Shown piece after piece: positions 25,183 through 39,453 of a stretch of DNA of 64,000 nt. Numbering within the stretch: the first letter of the stretch is position 1; each line of letters starts with the position of its first letter. The notes under the pieces were generated by a model that saw only the letters and a list, made by a program, of their open reading frames with translations, did no database searches and was not told the origin of the DNA. The position numbers and the translations under genes are program-made. The DNA comes from Adineta steineri (taxonomy: Eukaryota > Rotifera > Eurotatoria > Adinetida > Adinetidae), in the NCBI GenBank assembly GCA_905250115.1, contig CAJNOI010000002.1, forward strand, positions 874,771-938,770. Direction: 5' to 3'.

Positions 25183-27283
25183 GTCATATAGCTTTTACTA
25201 ATGGGAAAAGAAATGTGCATCGAGAGAAATTTGATTAAATCAAAATAGAATATCATTTATGATTACATACCTCCTTCAGCATCAGTAACAATTGCTGGAA
25301 AATTTGGTCGTGTACCAATTGTTTCATGTTCAATTGTTTTACCTTGTAATTGTTCACCACATGCAGCACAATAAATACGAAGTGCATATGCTGGTTCACC
25401 ATGTTGAAATAGATCAATACCTTATAGAAATACAAATATTATTTGTTATAGATATTATAATAGAAAAATAAAAATTACCTCGTAATTCTTCGTCTCTCGA
25501 AACTTTTAATAAACGAACTAATTTAAGTACAAGAAATAGAATTGTAATAAATATAGCAGTCCAGGCCATGACAACAGCTGCAGTGCATAATGAATTAAGT
25601 AATCCCTAAATAAAAAATGATTAAAATTTATGTTCTTTTTTATAATTTTGAAAATATTCTTTATTTATACCCGCCAACTTTCTCCCATAGTAATTCGATA
25701 GATAATTGACAAGGCATTTTCCTCATATCCACCATTAACACCTGCTCCAATTGTTCGTCGAAAGATTGGTACAGCAAAAATACCCCATAAACCTCCACCA
25801 ATATGAACTACAAAATAAAATAAAAATTCGATGAAAAATAACACTATTTTTATTTTATGTATTTTACCAGCTGCTGTTTCAACAGGATCATCAACATGAA
25901 ATTTAAGTAATAATTTACTCCATAATAAGAAACTTAATGCAGCAATAAAACCAATAACTATTGCTGACCAAGGATTATAAGCAACGGCTCCACCAGCAAC
26001 AGCAACCATACCAGCTATAATTGAATTAACAGTTGATAAGAATACACGTCGTTTAAGATGACGAGCTGGTTGTTTCACTGCTAAAAAGAAAAATGAATAA
26101 TCCAATTCAAATATATTTTTTTCTTTCTATTATCAAATTATTTCTTACATTCAATAAGACGTTGTAATATATAATAAGTTGCACCTGATGCTGCACCTGA
26201 TAAGACTGTATTAATAAGACCATGTCCAACACGATCACCATAAGCTACTCCAGTAATACGATGATCAGCACCTGAATTAAGTACGAAAAAACCGAATGCA
26301 ACAAGAATCGCACCAACTGATGTAATCTAAATATTGACAATAATACATTTTATTCATATTATGATCAATTGTATATTTACTGGAATACTATGACCAAATA
26401 AAGGTAATGCACGTGGTTCAAATCGGCCAAAACGTGGACCAAGAAAAATTGTACCTATCAAGGCAGCTACACCTGCTGTTAAATAAATTATTGCACTACC
26501 ACCATAATCCTATTTCAAAAATTTAAATTATTATTATTAAAATATTTTCAATATCTTTTACTCGTGCACCAACAACATCACCAAGCCAACCATTACTACC
26601 CCACATCCAATGTGCAAGAAATGGATAAATAAATCCTATATATATATAAAGTTCCGAATGAAAAAACAAATAATTTTAATTAATATAAGATAATCATACC
26701 AGACATAAGAATTGAAAAAAGTACATAAACTATAACTTGACATCGTTCAGCGAATGCACTTGCTGCTATGTTTGTAACAAGAAATGTTAACATATAATGA
26801 TAGAAGAAATGTATATATGGATCTTGATTATTTAAATTATAAACGTTATTTGAATTAGTAAAATTTTCAACGCCTGGATAACCCGCTTGATTATCAACTC
26901 TTGAACCAAACTTTTCACTAACCCAAAAACGTGTACCTAAAATAACATTAGGAGTACCACCAAAGGCAAATGCATAGCCAGTTACCCAATAAGCAAGTGC
27001 CGAAGTAACTAAAATAATTAATGATTAAAACAAAATCCAATTTCTCTTCTTAGTTTTTACTTACTAAAAATCAATAGTGTTTTAAAAAGACTATGACCTG
27101 CATTTTGACTTCGAACACCTCCTGATTCAATAAGTGTATAACCACAACTCATTACTAAATTATAATAAAATAATTATTTTTCTTATTTATAATGAAAAAA
27201 GTTAACTTACAGAAAACAATAACACCATTGAACAAAAGAAAGAAACTTTCAACTGCTTGTTGTATTTCGTCAGTTGTTGCCAT
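25078..27283 (-). CDS. Ammonium transporter, Amt/Mep family
   Basis: About ten exons starting MATTDEIQQAVESFF. Family blocks appear in order: MSCGYTLIESGGVRSQNAG (TM1, LLEAGxVRxKN), FYHYMLTFLVTNIAASAFAE, GFIYPFLAHWMWGSNGWLGD, DYGGSAIIYLTAG, FLGPRFGRFEP, FGFFVLNSG, NPWSAIVIGFIAA, VHIGGGLWGIFAVPIF and the regulatory tail RGIDLFQHGEPAYA (family GLDxxEHGExAY). These proteins are trimeric membrane channels that take up ammonium. The second pore histidine (VHIGGG) is present, but the first twin-His position (VH in DFAGGTVVH of AmtB) is Tyr. The last exon is tiny and ends YGLDDMRG; an unusual CAACGEQ motif lies in the cytosolic tail. Amt genes are common in invertebrates and absent from vertebrates, which keep only Rh proteins. 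Confidence 0.93.
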
Positions 27284-29985
27284 AATTAATTTCTGTCGTT
27301 TAACTATTCAAATATATATATATAACTATTCAAGTTTTTTATTCTTTGTCTAGAATAAACACAGACAGACAATACATAGATAGAAATTTCAAGGTTCTTA
27401 AAAAATAAAAGAACTGTTGTATTTTTGAGGTTACAAACTAAAGAGAAAACAATAATTATATAGATAATAAAAATCCTTTTGTCTTTATATTGATTGATTT
27501 TCAACATATGATGCTCGTTATCCACTAACTGGTAAGATGATCTGTCTTCTCATATGGTGCTACCAGTATTGACTATGCAACAACATCATATATACATATA
27601 GTAATATATCATAAGAAATATGTTATCAATTCTTCTCTCTATACATAACATATACTTATTCTAGTTGTACGTGTAAAAATGTTGAATAGAATTAATCTAT
27701 CTTGAATTAATATCCAGTGAAACTATTGATATATTTATAAAATTATCAGTATATAGACGAGTTTAATATTAATTACTCACTGACTTGAATAGAGATCAAA
27801 CAAAAAAAAAAGAGTAAAAGTATATTGTCGGCTGATAACTCGAACAGTTTAACTTTTATTTAATGCCAAGTGAAAACGATAAAGATATGTAGTCCGAAAA
27901 AATAACAACATAAATGCACAAGAGAGAAAAAGAAAGTGAAAAAAAAAGAAGATCTGTTTTCTCTTTCACTTATTCTATTGCCGCTCCTAACGTAAAAGAA
28001 TAGTCCAAGCACGAACGAAATGACGTAATCCGATCTTTCAAATGCACTCAATCATTTTTGTTCGTACTGCTGAAAGAAGACAACAAGGCACTACGAGTAT
28101 TGTTTCTGTACAGACGCCATTATAAAAAAAAAAAGAAAAGGGAACTAAAATAATCATAGCGATATTGAGAAAATGAAAGCGCATAGACGTACATATAATA
28201 TAATATATATATATATATGTTTTATGGCTCTAAGCAATGATTGTCGAAAAGAACATATAACACAGTTATACATATTTCGAATGCTTTTGTGCTTCCTTTT
28301 TTATATGTCTATTATTGTAACTATTTGAATAAATCTACACGTACCTAACGTTTTTCTTCTCTCTTATGTATGCCTATTGATGCCAATAATATAAAGAGCA
28401 AAAAAACGCACTATAAGATGTATTTGGTTGATTTATCATTTAAATATGATCGTGACAAATATCATATATCTACTTTTTTTTTTGATATCTTTCTTATTCT
28501 GACAGGACAAGATAGTCTATAATATGTTACTTTATGAATCTAATCTCTATATATGATAATATCATTAAAAGCTGGTCTACTCTTCCGTTTTTTTTCTTCA
28601 CCATCTCTCATCTTTTTAGACATACCATGATTAATAATTATCGATGATTTGTATCAACAGTTCTTGTATATGAATATACAAATGGATTAGGCCTATTATC
28701 ATTATTCTAACAATATAACCCTATATTTATAGAAGAAAGACTGTCATACCTAAATCAATCTATATGAATAGTATTCCTTGGTCGATAGCAATACTAACAA
28801 TTAGAATAGCTCTCAAAATAAAAATTATTTTCTATTTAATAAAGATAACGCAGATTTGCATTGGCCAATTATAGATGAGATTCGGAAAGAGAATTCTTTT
28901 CTATTATTTTATTACTCTAGCCTTTTTTTTTCGTTGGTTTTTCCTTAATATGATGATGGCTCTGATTCATATGCATAACATGAGATGGATGTTATTTGTT
29001 CTCTTGACTTAATTGCGTCAACACTATTCATCTTTTTCTCATGACTAGTTCGACTCATCATCAGTCGTCGATTCAGTCACAGCTCATCGATAGTATGAAT
29101 ATAAATAGAAAGAAAGAATTATGAAAATCAAAAAAAAGAAGAAGAGATTTTCTCGTTTTTGGATAAATAAGATTTGGCTTTAGGACAAGCGGATACTGTG
29201 CATTTCTCTCTCTCCCTCTTTTTTTCTGCTATCTTCCTGAATGTTGTTCAATTCTACTTTCTCTAGAGATTTAATAATCATGCAAATAATTTTCTATATT
29301 GCATTCTTTTTTTTCTGCTCTATATTCTTTTTGAATTAACTAAAAATATGCCAATAGTGTCATCATTCTTTGATCTTTCTATTGATATAAAGCAAAAGAG
29401 TACAATAGAGATCCATTTTGTTCCAAATGAAAAAACTCAATGATCTCGCGTTCTCATTCTCTGTCTCACTATATATAAACTATAATACTATTTAGCAATT
29501 CCAATCGAGCTCTTTCGATATTAGTTATAAAATAAATCCCTTTGGAATAAAATTTTGAAATGTATAGTTTTTCTTTGTAGTAATAAAAGAAAAGAAAAGA
29601 AAAATAAAACTTACTATATTATTACTGGAGATAATATCTCTTTGAATATAATTTGTATTATTGAAGTGTTCGAAATGATGGCTATATTGGGAATAGATGG
29701 ATTAGATACAATGAAATAACTGAATGTAAAACGAAGGAAAGAGAGAGGGAGAGAGAGAGAGAGAGTAAGAGAGGAAAAACGAAAAAATAGAAATGAAGAC
29801 AAATACTTGAAAAAGACGAGTAAAGAAGAGAACGAGGAAGAAATAGAGGACAGCGAAAAGGTGAGATCCCATCATCTCAAAAGTGTGCTGAACCATATGA
29901 GTCTAGTAAAGGTCAAGTTTTACGAGGAGAATTACACTAGCACGTCGTGTTTGTATACAGGTGTCGATTGATTGTGAAGAAAGAG

Positions 29986-30017
29986 AAGAAGGAGAAGAAG
30001 AAGAAGAAGAAGAAGAA
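29986..30017 (+). repeat. (GAA)n microsatellite
   Basis: About ten near-perfect GAA triplets in the long intergenic region; a further GA-rich tract lies at 29725-29775. Confidence 0.85.
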
Positions 30018-31402
30018 AAATGAAATAAGTAATAGGTAGTTTGGATGAATGATGAAGAGAAAAGCTCACCCTTACTTGTCATTATCAAGAGTAGCAATTA
30101 AATAACATTGATGTATATATTTGTTCGATCATTTTACATATCTATCAAGTCGAATTTTTAACAAAACGAATGAAATTGACCGAATGACTTAAGTTTATAC
30201 GATTTGGCAATCGTAAGAGTTATGTATATTTTATGAAAAAATGAAAAGAGGAAATCGATCTATCTATAAACGTGAACGTGTTGTTATTCGAACGCTTAAA
30301 GCTTAACTAGTCAGTCAACAAGTAGAATATTCTTTTCTATTGCTGATGATAGTAATCGATTGAAATTCAAGAACAAGTATACTATCGATGTTGTCGATTG
30401 CATAAATCCCTTACGTATGCAATGTATGCCAAGTTCATAGACATACATACACATTCTCATACAGATCGATATATTCATTACCCGATCTTATACAAGTGTA
30501 TTTGCTCTGTAGGGACAAAACTGACAATTATCAGGACACCATGTTCACATGTAAGAAGGTTACTTTTTTTTTACTATAACTGCTATAACTATACTATTTC
30601 TATGTGCTTTTTCACTCAATGCGAGAGCTCTCTATTGCGCTCGCGCGCGACTAATCCAATGTTTACTGGAGGAAGGCGGAGGAGGAGGAGTAGGAGAGTG
30701 AGTGTGCTTATGCACAATCGTCACAATACAATCATAATTCGTTGTCGTGTCCGATATAGAGACGAAATACACGAATCTTGTCTTTCTTTTTTTCTTCTTG
30801 TTTATAAAGATAATTGAATGTGCTATGTAGTCGGTGATAGTGGTCATCTGATACATGCACTTTCTATTCGTTTTTTTTATTATTATTCATTCACTCTTTT
30901 CGATATAACAGATTAAGCAAGTGTTGAAATCGCCACTTCTCAAAATCAGCGTTGTTACCTTTACAAAGAGGTATCGATGAACAAAGTGGTTACTGAAGCC
31001 AATATGTATCATTTTTCAAGTATAGATGTGCATGCATACTCTTTTCTTTTATCTTTGATAAAAGAGGAAGTAGACTTCTATACTTTTCCATCACTTACTT
31101 GCTTTCTCTTACTCTTTCGTAGCCTTCTTTTTCTAGTTCAAGATAAAATCGATTACATCTTCTCATAGTAAATGATAAATCATTTAAACACTTATAACAC
31201 ATCGCATACGTTTATATATATACTAAACAAAACGATGAATCATAATGATTTCTCTGTATAGCCAAGGCAAAAGAATGTAACAATTTTTGAGACACTAAAC
31301 CTCTTTGCACAATATATATTACATTCACATGTATATATATATATTCAATATCTTCGACGATCTATGTATCTCAATGGTCTTTTATGCTATATCAGTATAT
31401 GG

Positions 31403-31428
31403 ATATATATATATATATATATATATAT
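31403..31428 (+). repeat. (AT)n microsatellite
   Basis: Thirteen AT dinucleotides in non-coding DNA. Confidence 0.9.
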
Positions 31429-31740
31429 TATTTTCATCTGTCAAGGGAGATGAAGAGAAACGAGAAGAAAAAAGAATACATGTACAAGGCTGATCATTTT
31501 CGAGGTGTCTGTCTTCTATAGTCAGAGGTCAATATTTACTAATGTTCAAGTAAAAGACATTGAAAAAATAACGGAAGAAACCTCTTTATCAATAACTTTG
31601 TCTTCTTACCCTCTTTGTATTATTTGATCAACTATTGTTGTTCTGTCTGTCTGAAGTGGCATTCATCTATGTCCGGTGACGAGACTACTATATGTAGGGG
31701 TAGAGGGCATCATCTTCTTTTTACCATCTATCTTATTTTT

Positions 31741-31759
31741 CTTCTTCTTCTTCTTCTTT
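31741..31759 (+). repeat. (CTT)n microsatellite
   Basis: Six tandem CTT/TTC units in a pyrimidine-rich context in the long intergenic region. Confidence 0.8.
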
Positions 31760-31866
31760 CCTCCTCATCGATCTTTTCTTTGCCGTATTTATAATGATCA
31801 CGTCGAACACAAACATAACAAAGAACCAGCAGAATGAACAAAACAGATGGTCGTTCATATATGGAC

Positions 31867-31889
31867 AATGATGATGATGATGATGATGG
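31867..31889 (+). repeat. (GAT)n microsatellite
   Basis: About seven tandem GAT/ATG units in non-coding DNA. Confidence 0.85.
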
Positions 31890-34800
31890 TATACGTCTTT
31901 CTTTACCCGTTTAATATGATGTGGCGTTTTCCTGTTTTTATCATAAGGTTAATCGTCTCCTGTGGTATAAGAACTAACGGATGAGAAAAACATTTGTCTA
32001 ATGCATACCTCTATTCCTCTTCAATATAGTTGCCTCCAAGTTATTTCTAACTACACCACACATGTCTATGTATATGTGTATATATATATAAAGATGTTGT
32101 TGTTATTATATTTTGTGATTGCACATTTGAGAATAAAAGGAAATCAAGCAATCATAAAGAATAGCATTAACACATCAAAACTCTAATGATTTATTATGGT
32201 TAAACCAATGAAATTTTTATTTGTTATCGATTATTAAAACATAAAAGGAGATTTTTATTTTTTATTTTAAAGATAATACAAACTGATATGTTATTCATAG
32301 ACAATTGTTCAATTGATTACTCTTTTCTTCTTTTTTTTTATACTGTTCATATCATAACGATTGATTGAGCATATAGTTATACGTATACATGTATATATAT
32401 CGATTCTTATTCTAGCGTGCTTATTCGCATTTGTCGTTTATCAATTGATATTTATTTGAAATGTAATTTGAGTACAAAAGCAAATTGTGCCGATGATTTT
32501 TCAACATATTTGAAAAAGAAGGAAAGACGATAAAAGCAATAAAAGAAAGGAAATGATTGATACTAAACGATTAGTATTACATAGTAGAAATAATCTATCG
32601 TTCAACCGAAAATAATACTTAAATAGAGGTCAAAAAGATTGAAATTGTACGAGGATATTGTTCGAGGTTGATGATACAATCATTTACAATAAAACGAACA
32701 TTGATATATGTATATACCTATAATATAATAAATAGAGAATAATAGGAGCGAAAAAATGAAAAGAATTTATTCATTGACAAAAAAAAAAGTACAATTAATA
32801 AAGTAAATATGGGTCAATATAATTAAAGTACTATCGTATTTAATAATAAATAGAATATAAGAAATTCTTTTCTTTTGCATTATTTTAATTCATTAACAAT
32901 TTTATAGGAAATTCGTTTAGCTATTACAATTATAGAGAAATTTTTAATCAATGTTTTTATAATTTGATTATAGATGATTTAATATGAATATAATTGTGTT
33001 TGAAATAAAACTATGTGCTCATATATCATCCAATCTTTTAGAATAGCTTTATTGAGATTATAAAAAGTATTATCGATCAGGTGATATTTATATGAATTGA
33101 TTATAAATATTTCATAAAATCATTCTATTTATACGATTGTATTAAAAATTATTTAATGTTCGCCTAGTATTTCATTTGATATTAAATGTTGCTTTTAATC
33201 AGGATAACTTTTCAATGATTATTAGCCTTTGGCATAAGATATTTTTGTAGTTGGATGACTAATTTCTAAATCATAGTGACATCTTTTTTTATTGGAAAAT
33301 GATTAATACACTGCAATCGATTAGAATTTAATATTTTCTATAGAATATATTGTTTAAAAAAACGAAATTTTATGAGAGATATTACGATTCTAAATTTTCT
33401 ATAATTGATTGAGTAAATAGATTTAATCTAATAAAATATAACTTTTTACTGAAGCACTAAATTGAAGAAACCAACAAAATACCGTTTTTTGATTAAATAT
33501 GTACTTTATATACTATTAAAAATTTCGACAGCTTGTCTCTATATATATAATTATATCTTGATAGTATTAGATAAATTAGTTTTTTTGTTTGGTACTATTT
33601 ATTTAAGGCATTCATATCAATAGCTTTAATCCTAATCATGTGTTTATGTTATTTTTAGTTAACGTAAGAAAAAAATTAATTAATAATAATGATATTCCAT
33701 CACTGTCGAAAAGAAAAAATATATGATCTACTACGTCGGATATTTATTATATATCTATATATATAGATAGATAGATAGATATAGATATATCTTTTTTCCT
33801 AATCGTGTTTTCTTTCCGATCAATTGACATCTATTAAAAATATGGGATACTAATAAACAATTTTTTTTGAAGTATAATACTTTTATAATGATAAGGTTCT
33901 TTTTTTCATTGATAAAATGATTGTATCTGTGAAACAACTCATTGAAATTTACATTATATTTATATGATGTTGTTGTTATTGCAACTGTTATAGTCATTGT
34001 CGAAATATTAGTCATTGATTGATTACATATTGTTTGCAAAAGAAAATTTTTAGAGATTAAAGAGTAGCAAGTATTACAGAAAAATACGATATATATATAT
34101 ATATGTCTCGACATCTGAAGGATAATCAATGGTTTATCCATAATTCTATCTTATGCTATATATCTTCTTTCTTCTAATATAAGCCATTATTAGTTATGTA
34201 TAATGGATGATAGTCATCGTATAACGCTTTGTTGAGACCCAATAAATTTCTCTCTCTCTCGTTATTCGTATTTGGTCTCTCTCGTTTCTCTTGCGTTTTT
34301 TTATCTTCTTCTCTGATAGTCAATCCATCAGTCGACGCCAAGTGAGATTAACGGTCTTGCTTATTCGAAAACATATCCATATAAGAACGTCATTGCACGG
34401 TCGCCCGAGAATCAGCAGATGATCGATGAATGATGTTGATGATAATAATGATGATAGGATGATGTGACATCGACAAGAATACTTATTGTCTCTTATTCTC
34501 TTTATGGTTAGCTACATAATAACTGGCAAATAATTGAACAATTTATCTCTTTAGCATATTTATTAGTCTATTTGTTTGATTTAAAAACCAATTGTTTTCA
34601 AACATCAAACAAATCTACGTCATGTCGCGTAAATAAACATGCAATGTAAGAGGGTGAGCCTGTCGGAGACATAGTGTCATGTCAAAATATTTACGAATGC
34701 ATTTCTATTGCTATTCGGTAGCCATAGCCTAAATGTCATTCGATATTCTAATGCTACGTATATTCTATTTTCTGCTAACTCCCTCTTTTTTCCTCCCTAT

Positions 34801-35440
34801 ATGTCTATCTGTTTCTCTCTTCTTCTTCTTCTCTCTTCTGGCTTCAATCGCTCACAGATGGTTGAGTGAGAAACCATTCTGATGCTCTTGTTATTAGTGA
34901 ACTCAACTAGACCTCTCTACATGTACACATATGTGTGTCATGCTTGCTTTAATTTGATGAGATCTTTCTTATTACAGAGTTTTTTTGCTCTGTTTTTCTT
35001 CTTTATATTTCTCTCTTTCCAGTTTTTTTAGTTGACAATGCTGATGTGTGTTCCTTTCTACTATTCGTGTTATTGTCTCTAGTGTGCAACAGAACTGCGA
35101 TGATTGTTATTAGAAAGATATGTAAGTTCGATGATCGACTTAGTCATAGTACTAGCATGCAAATGTTTAATCAATTAAGCGTAAATATGTTAGATAGAAA
35201 CAACGAATGGAGATGTTCAAATCTTAGCATGTTTGACATTCCTATCGGGACAACGGTAGATTAAAGTATTTATCAGAAAGATATTTTATGTATAGACACG
35301 TGTATACGTTTATTCTTTTTAGTTGTTGTCGATGTTGTCGCTATATTCCTGAATCCCTTTTCTCTTTTTCTAGTCAGTGTAGTATGCCAATAGCTTTCAC
35401 GCGTGCATACATGCGTGTATAAAAGACGATGATGCCAGCA

Positions 35441-35469
35441 ATGATGATGATGATGATGATGATGATGAT
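35441..35469 (+). repeat. (ATG)n microsatellite
   Basis: Nine or more tandem ATG triplets in non-coding DNA; read on the minus strand they give a spurious poly-His ORF. Confidence 0.9.
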
Positions 35470-36835
35470 ATTCTCCTGAGTAAGGCTTTAAGAGAACGAA
35501 TATAAGCATACAACATAAAGATGATGGTAATGCTTGCATTTTTTGTCGATCAGCTTTTAATCTGTGTACACACATGCGTGCGTTTATGCATCGTTATCAA
35601 ACTTCTCGGGTAGAAATGAATCGGAAGTAGACAACCTTGCAAACAGATCAGCTAGTAGTAGCATTCCTTTATATTTGAATGTCCAACAAAAAGAAGACGC
35701 GACAGAATCTAGAAAACTCGAAAGAAAAAGAAATTGAGAGGAAAAGGAAAAAAAAAGAGAACATAACAATTAATTTCCCTTTTTTTGAATGACTGAACGA
35801 CTAAGCTGCACCAAACGATAGAGAAAGTATAATAGAAAAAAAAACAGAGAAGAAAAAAAGGAATATAAGAATGAAAATGCACGAAAGCATAGGATGAAGG
35901 TTTGAAGAAATCTTAATGATACCGGTAGTGCAATAAGAAAGAAAACACGTTTTGTAATCAGTATAATTTATATTATGAATATAAAATTATCTTATTTTTA
36001 AAAAGATACCACTAGTAGGTAAGATAAAATTTTTTATTTATTTGCTTTCATTAGAGAAGTGAAGAAGAAGAAGAAGAAGAATGAGTGCAAAAAAAATTTT
36101 CTTATATTGTCAAGAAAATTGACTATTGTTATCTATTGGTGCGATGTACTAGCAGTCGATTTATCAAAAGCTAATCTTATTTCGTATACAAATACGAATT
36201 AGTGGTTCTTATCTATTAGGCAAAAGAAAAGGAAATCCGACATTTTAATTTCGTTAGCGCATAGTATTCCTTGTCAGTTAGTAGTGTTCTACTCGTCATC
36301 AATGCTTGTTGATTATTTAATAGCAGAAAAAAAAACTTGCTATTTTTTCAGTAACATAGAATGATGGATCGCGAGAGGCCATCAACAATAACATCGTTGT
36401 CATCATCACTTTTTCCCTAAAAGAAATTTCTTCGTCTTTATCTTTATTTTCCCTAATGACCACTGACAGAGAGTAAATCGGAATTGACGATCAGATCAGA
36501 TATACGCGTGACTTCTAATTGTATTAAGTTAGATCTTCGTAACAGTAAGCAATATATGCATACATTGTTTATATGTTCATTAATACTACTATGCATCGTA
36601 ATTCTGTTGTTCGTACTTAAATAACGATAACAACAAAAGAAAGGTGACAGACAATAGAACGCAAATTATACGATAAAGGTGAAATCTTTTACCAATAACA
36701 ACTCTAACGCTTATTTTTCTTATTCATCTAAAAATCATATTTAATAATACCCCATTCACCTCCAACAAACACATCTCGAAATCATCATCTATTCGCTAGA
36801 AGTCGCCGTCGTCGAGCTGGTTCCCATTCATTTTG

Positions 36836-36860
36836 TCATCATCATCATCATCATCATCAT
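36836..36860 (+). repeat. (ATC)n microsatellite
   Basis: About eight tandem ATC triplets in non-coding DNA. Confidence 0.88.
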
Positions 36861-39453
36861 TGCTTGTTGACGACAGTGTCAAATTAATCATTAGTCTACC
36901 TCAGTCGATGTCGACCTTGCTCTCTCTCGCTCTCTTCGTCAGAAATCATCTGCGAATGGAGTAGAAAAAAACCAAGAAAGACAGAGAGAAAGAGAAATCA
37001 AATTTGGCAAGCTTTCTTTACTTTACACTCGTGCTTTCTAATTAGCAGTTAACAAAACTAACCAATTCACTCTATAACAGTATGTTGTTTGTTATTGCTC
37101 TTATTGCCATATAACATATAACACGAAATTTATCGTGCCAAGAGCTACCATCGATTCTCATCGCTTGTTCTTTTCAGTTCTATATAAACACTGAGTGACA
37201 GGAGGCTCTCTGTTTTATAATACATACTACTATAAAAAAATGAAACCGTTGTTTTTTTTGTTTGTACTCTAATGTTAACGCAAATCGGGACAGAACTACA
37301 AGAGCATTCATATACTAATGCATTACTATTACTCTCATCATCAATTTTGATCGATAAGAAAACAAAAAGAAAAAAGCGAATCAAACCTGAATCAATACAC
37401 TATTCTTTTCTGGTATTAAATACACGCGTGCCTTACTGTCGCCAGTCTTCGAAGTCATTGTCACCATTTTTCATTTGACTTACTCATTTAGCTTCTTTTA
37501 TATATATTATAGTCAAACGTACTATACCCAATACCCATTCGATCATGCTGTTTCCATCCGTACGTCGTAGTTATCATTGAGCTTGTCTTATTCTAATGAG
37601 ATGTCATTTAAGTCGTCGAATAAATGATATTCTGCTTTTTTCTTTCTTGTGGTCTCCCGTATTTCTTCTACTTTGTCTTCATCAATTTTTTTTCAAATTG
37701 AGTAAAAAAGAAGAAAAAAATCGAAGAAAAAATAAGGCGTGACCAGATCAAACAAAGCGAATAACGGGAAATGAGGATATCCGAGAAACGTCCGGGTAAG
37801 TGGAACAAGGGAAGTATTCATTTTTTAACCACTTTTTTTTGACTATTTTTTAAATATGCGTTTACTCTCGTCATTTACTTGAACTTTTAAGCGTCTTATT
37901 ATACCTAAATGGAAAAAAAACATTATTTATTTTCCTTCATCATCATCTCTCTTTTTTTCCTTTATTCCGTTTTTTCTTTGATCGTCGACATTATTATTAA
38001 GAAAAACATACAGGTTTTTATAAAAATCTACAACAGGTTTTAGAATAAATGTGTTTACATGCTTTTATTCGTATGTACGCAAAAGAAGCAAATGTTACAT
38101 AAAGTTTGACGGTAAAGAAAAAATATTGATGATGTCTTATCAAAATTATATTAGTTGACGAACTGATTTTTCTCTGAGTCAGAAAAAGTTGGTAAAGTAC
38201 TAATTGATAAACATATTATTATGAAATATGAAGACAATAAAATTTCCTGACAACAATATTTATATTATCACAAAATGATAATCAAAAAACTATGCAACCT
38301 TTTCCTTTTCATCTGTATTTCATTCAACTAAATGGTAAGTTTCGAAAAACAAATAAATTTTGTCTCAGCGATATTTTATATAATGATTAAAATCAAACAA
38401 GTAATCATATTCTAAATAGTATTATGAATAAATTCTATAAGCTTAGTCGATATATTATAACATATAGTTTACAATTAATAACATGAAAGATGTATACATT
38501 TCATCAAGCAAAGTCTTTGATTTAAGCTACAATTAAAAAAAATGATTATTTACTTTGAATGAAATACAGATGAAAATCTTTTTTTTTTGTTTTTGTTTAC
38601 TATTCAATGAACATATGAATATAATTATTGTTAAATAGTTTTTATCCTTTTCATATTTTTCTAATAATATAACTATCAATCAATTCTTTATCCATTTTCT
38701 AGCTGACATATGCAATTTCATCAACATCCTTTCATCAAATTTACAAATTTTTTGATAGAATTATTTGATGAAATTGCAAGTTAGTAAATCAGTATATTCC
38801 TGATACAACAACATGCATGTATACATACTTCTATATGCATCTTCGATTACTATCATCAACAACACATTCAATGTGAAAAGTTGCCCCTTGGCAACGACAA
38901 CAATGATGACGAGAAACTATAAGATTTCCCAAGAGATATTCATATTGTAACTGAACGACATTTTATTACACGAAACATACTAAGATCAGACAACGTTAGA
39001 AATAACGTTGACATCCAGTTATTTAACTTCTATATACTTTCTTTTTTTTCTTTTCAGATCTATAAAATATTTAAGAATAAAAAAAAAAGTCAAGAATAAC
39101 AAGAATTAGGATGATGATGGAATATATAGAAAGTTTTACCTCCTAGTTCTTTTCTGTCGGCTCGATGTAAGTCATAACAAGGTCATATTTTCTCTATCGT
39201 CTTATTAACAACATGTTTTTTTTCAGTATATAGTCACACATACATATACATATATACAAATGTATATGTCATTTTTTATAATTTTACAGGGACATTATTC
39301 GAATATACACCTCTATGTTAAAGGTACTTGAAAATAAATGAGATTCTGAGCAATTAATGGCCTTATATAGACGAACTTTCTTTTTGACAGAAACACATCA
39401 ATAATCCCTGATTGTTATTACTGTGTTTCTTTTTTTTTTTTGTGTATATATAG

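Noticed and set aside
30398..30817. 139-codon plus-strand ORF in the gene desert
   Set aside because: Composition is erratic (His/Tyr/Cys/Arg-rich with a GGRRRRRSRR run from a GGAGGA repeat). It shows no domain or splice context, and the local DNA lacks the codon bias of neighbouring genes.
35046..35264. 72-codon ORF beginning with a signal-peptide-like MCSFLLFVLLSLVC
   Set aside because: The hydrophobic start comes from a T-rich tract. The rest has no recognisable fold and there is no second exon, so it is too weak to call a gene.
35441..35469. Poly-His ORF (minus strand)
   Set aside because: Produced by an (ATG)n microsatellite, not a His-rich protein.
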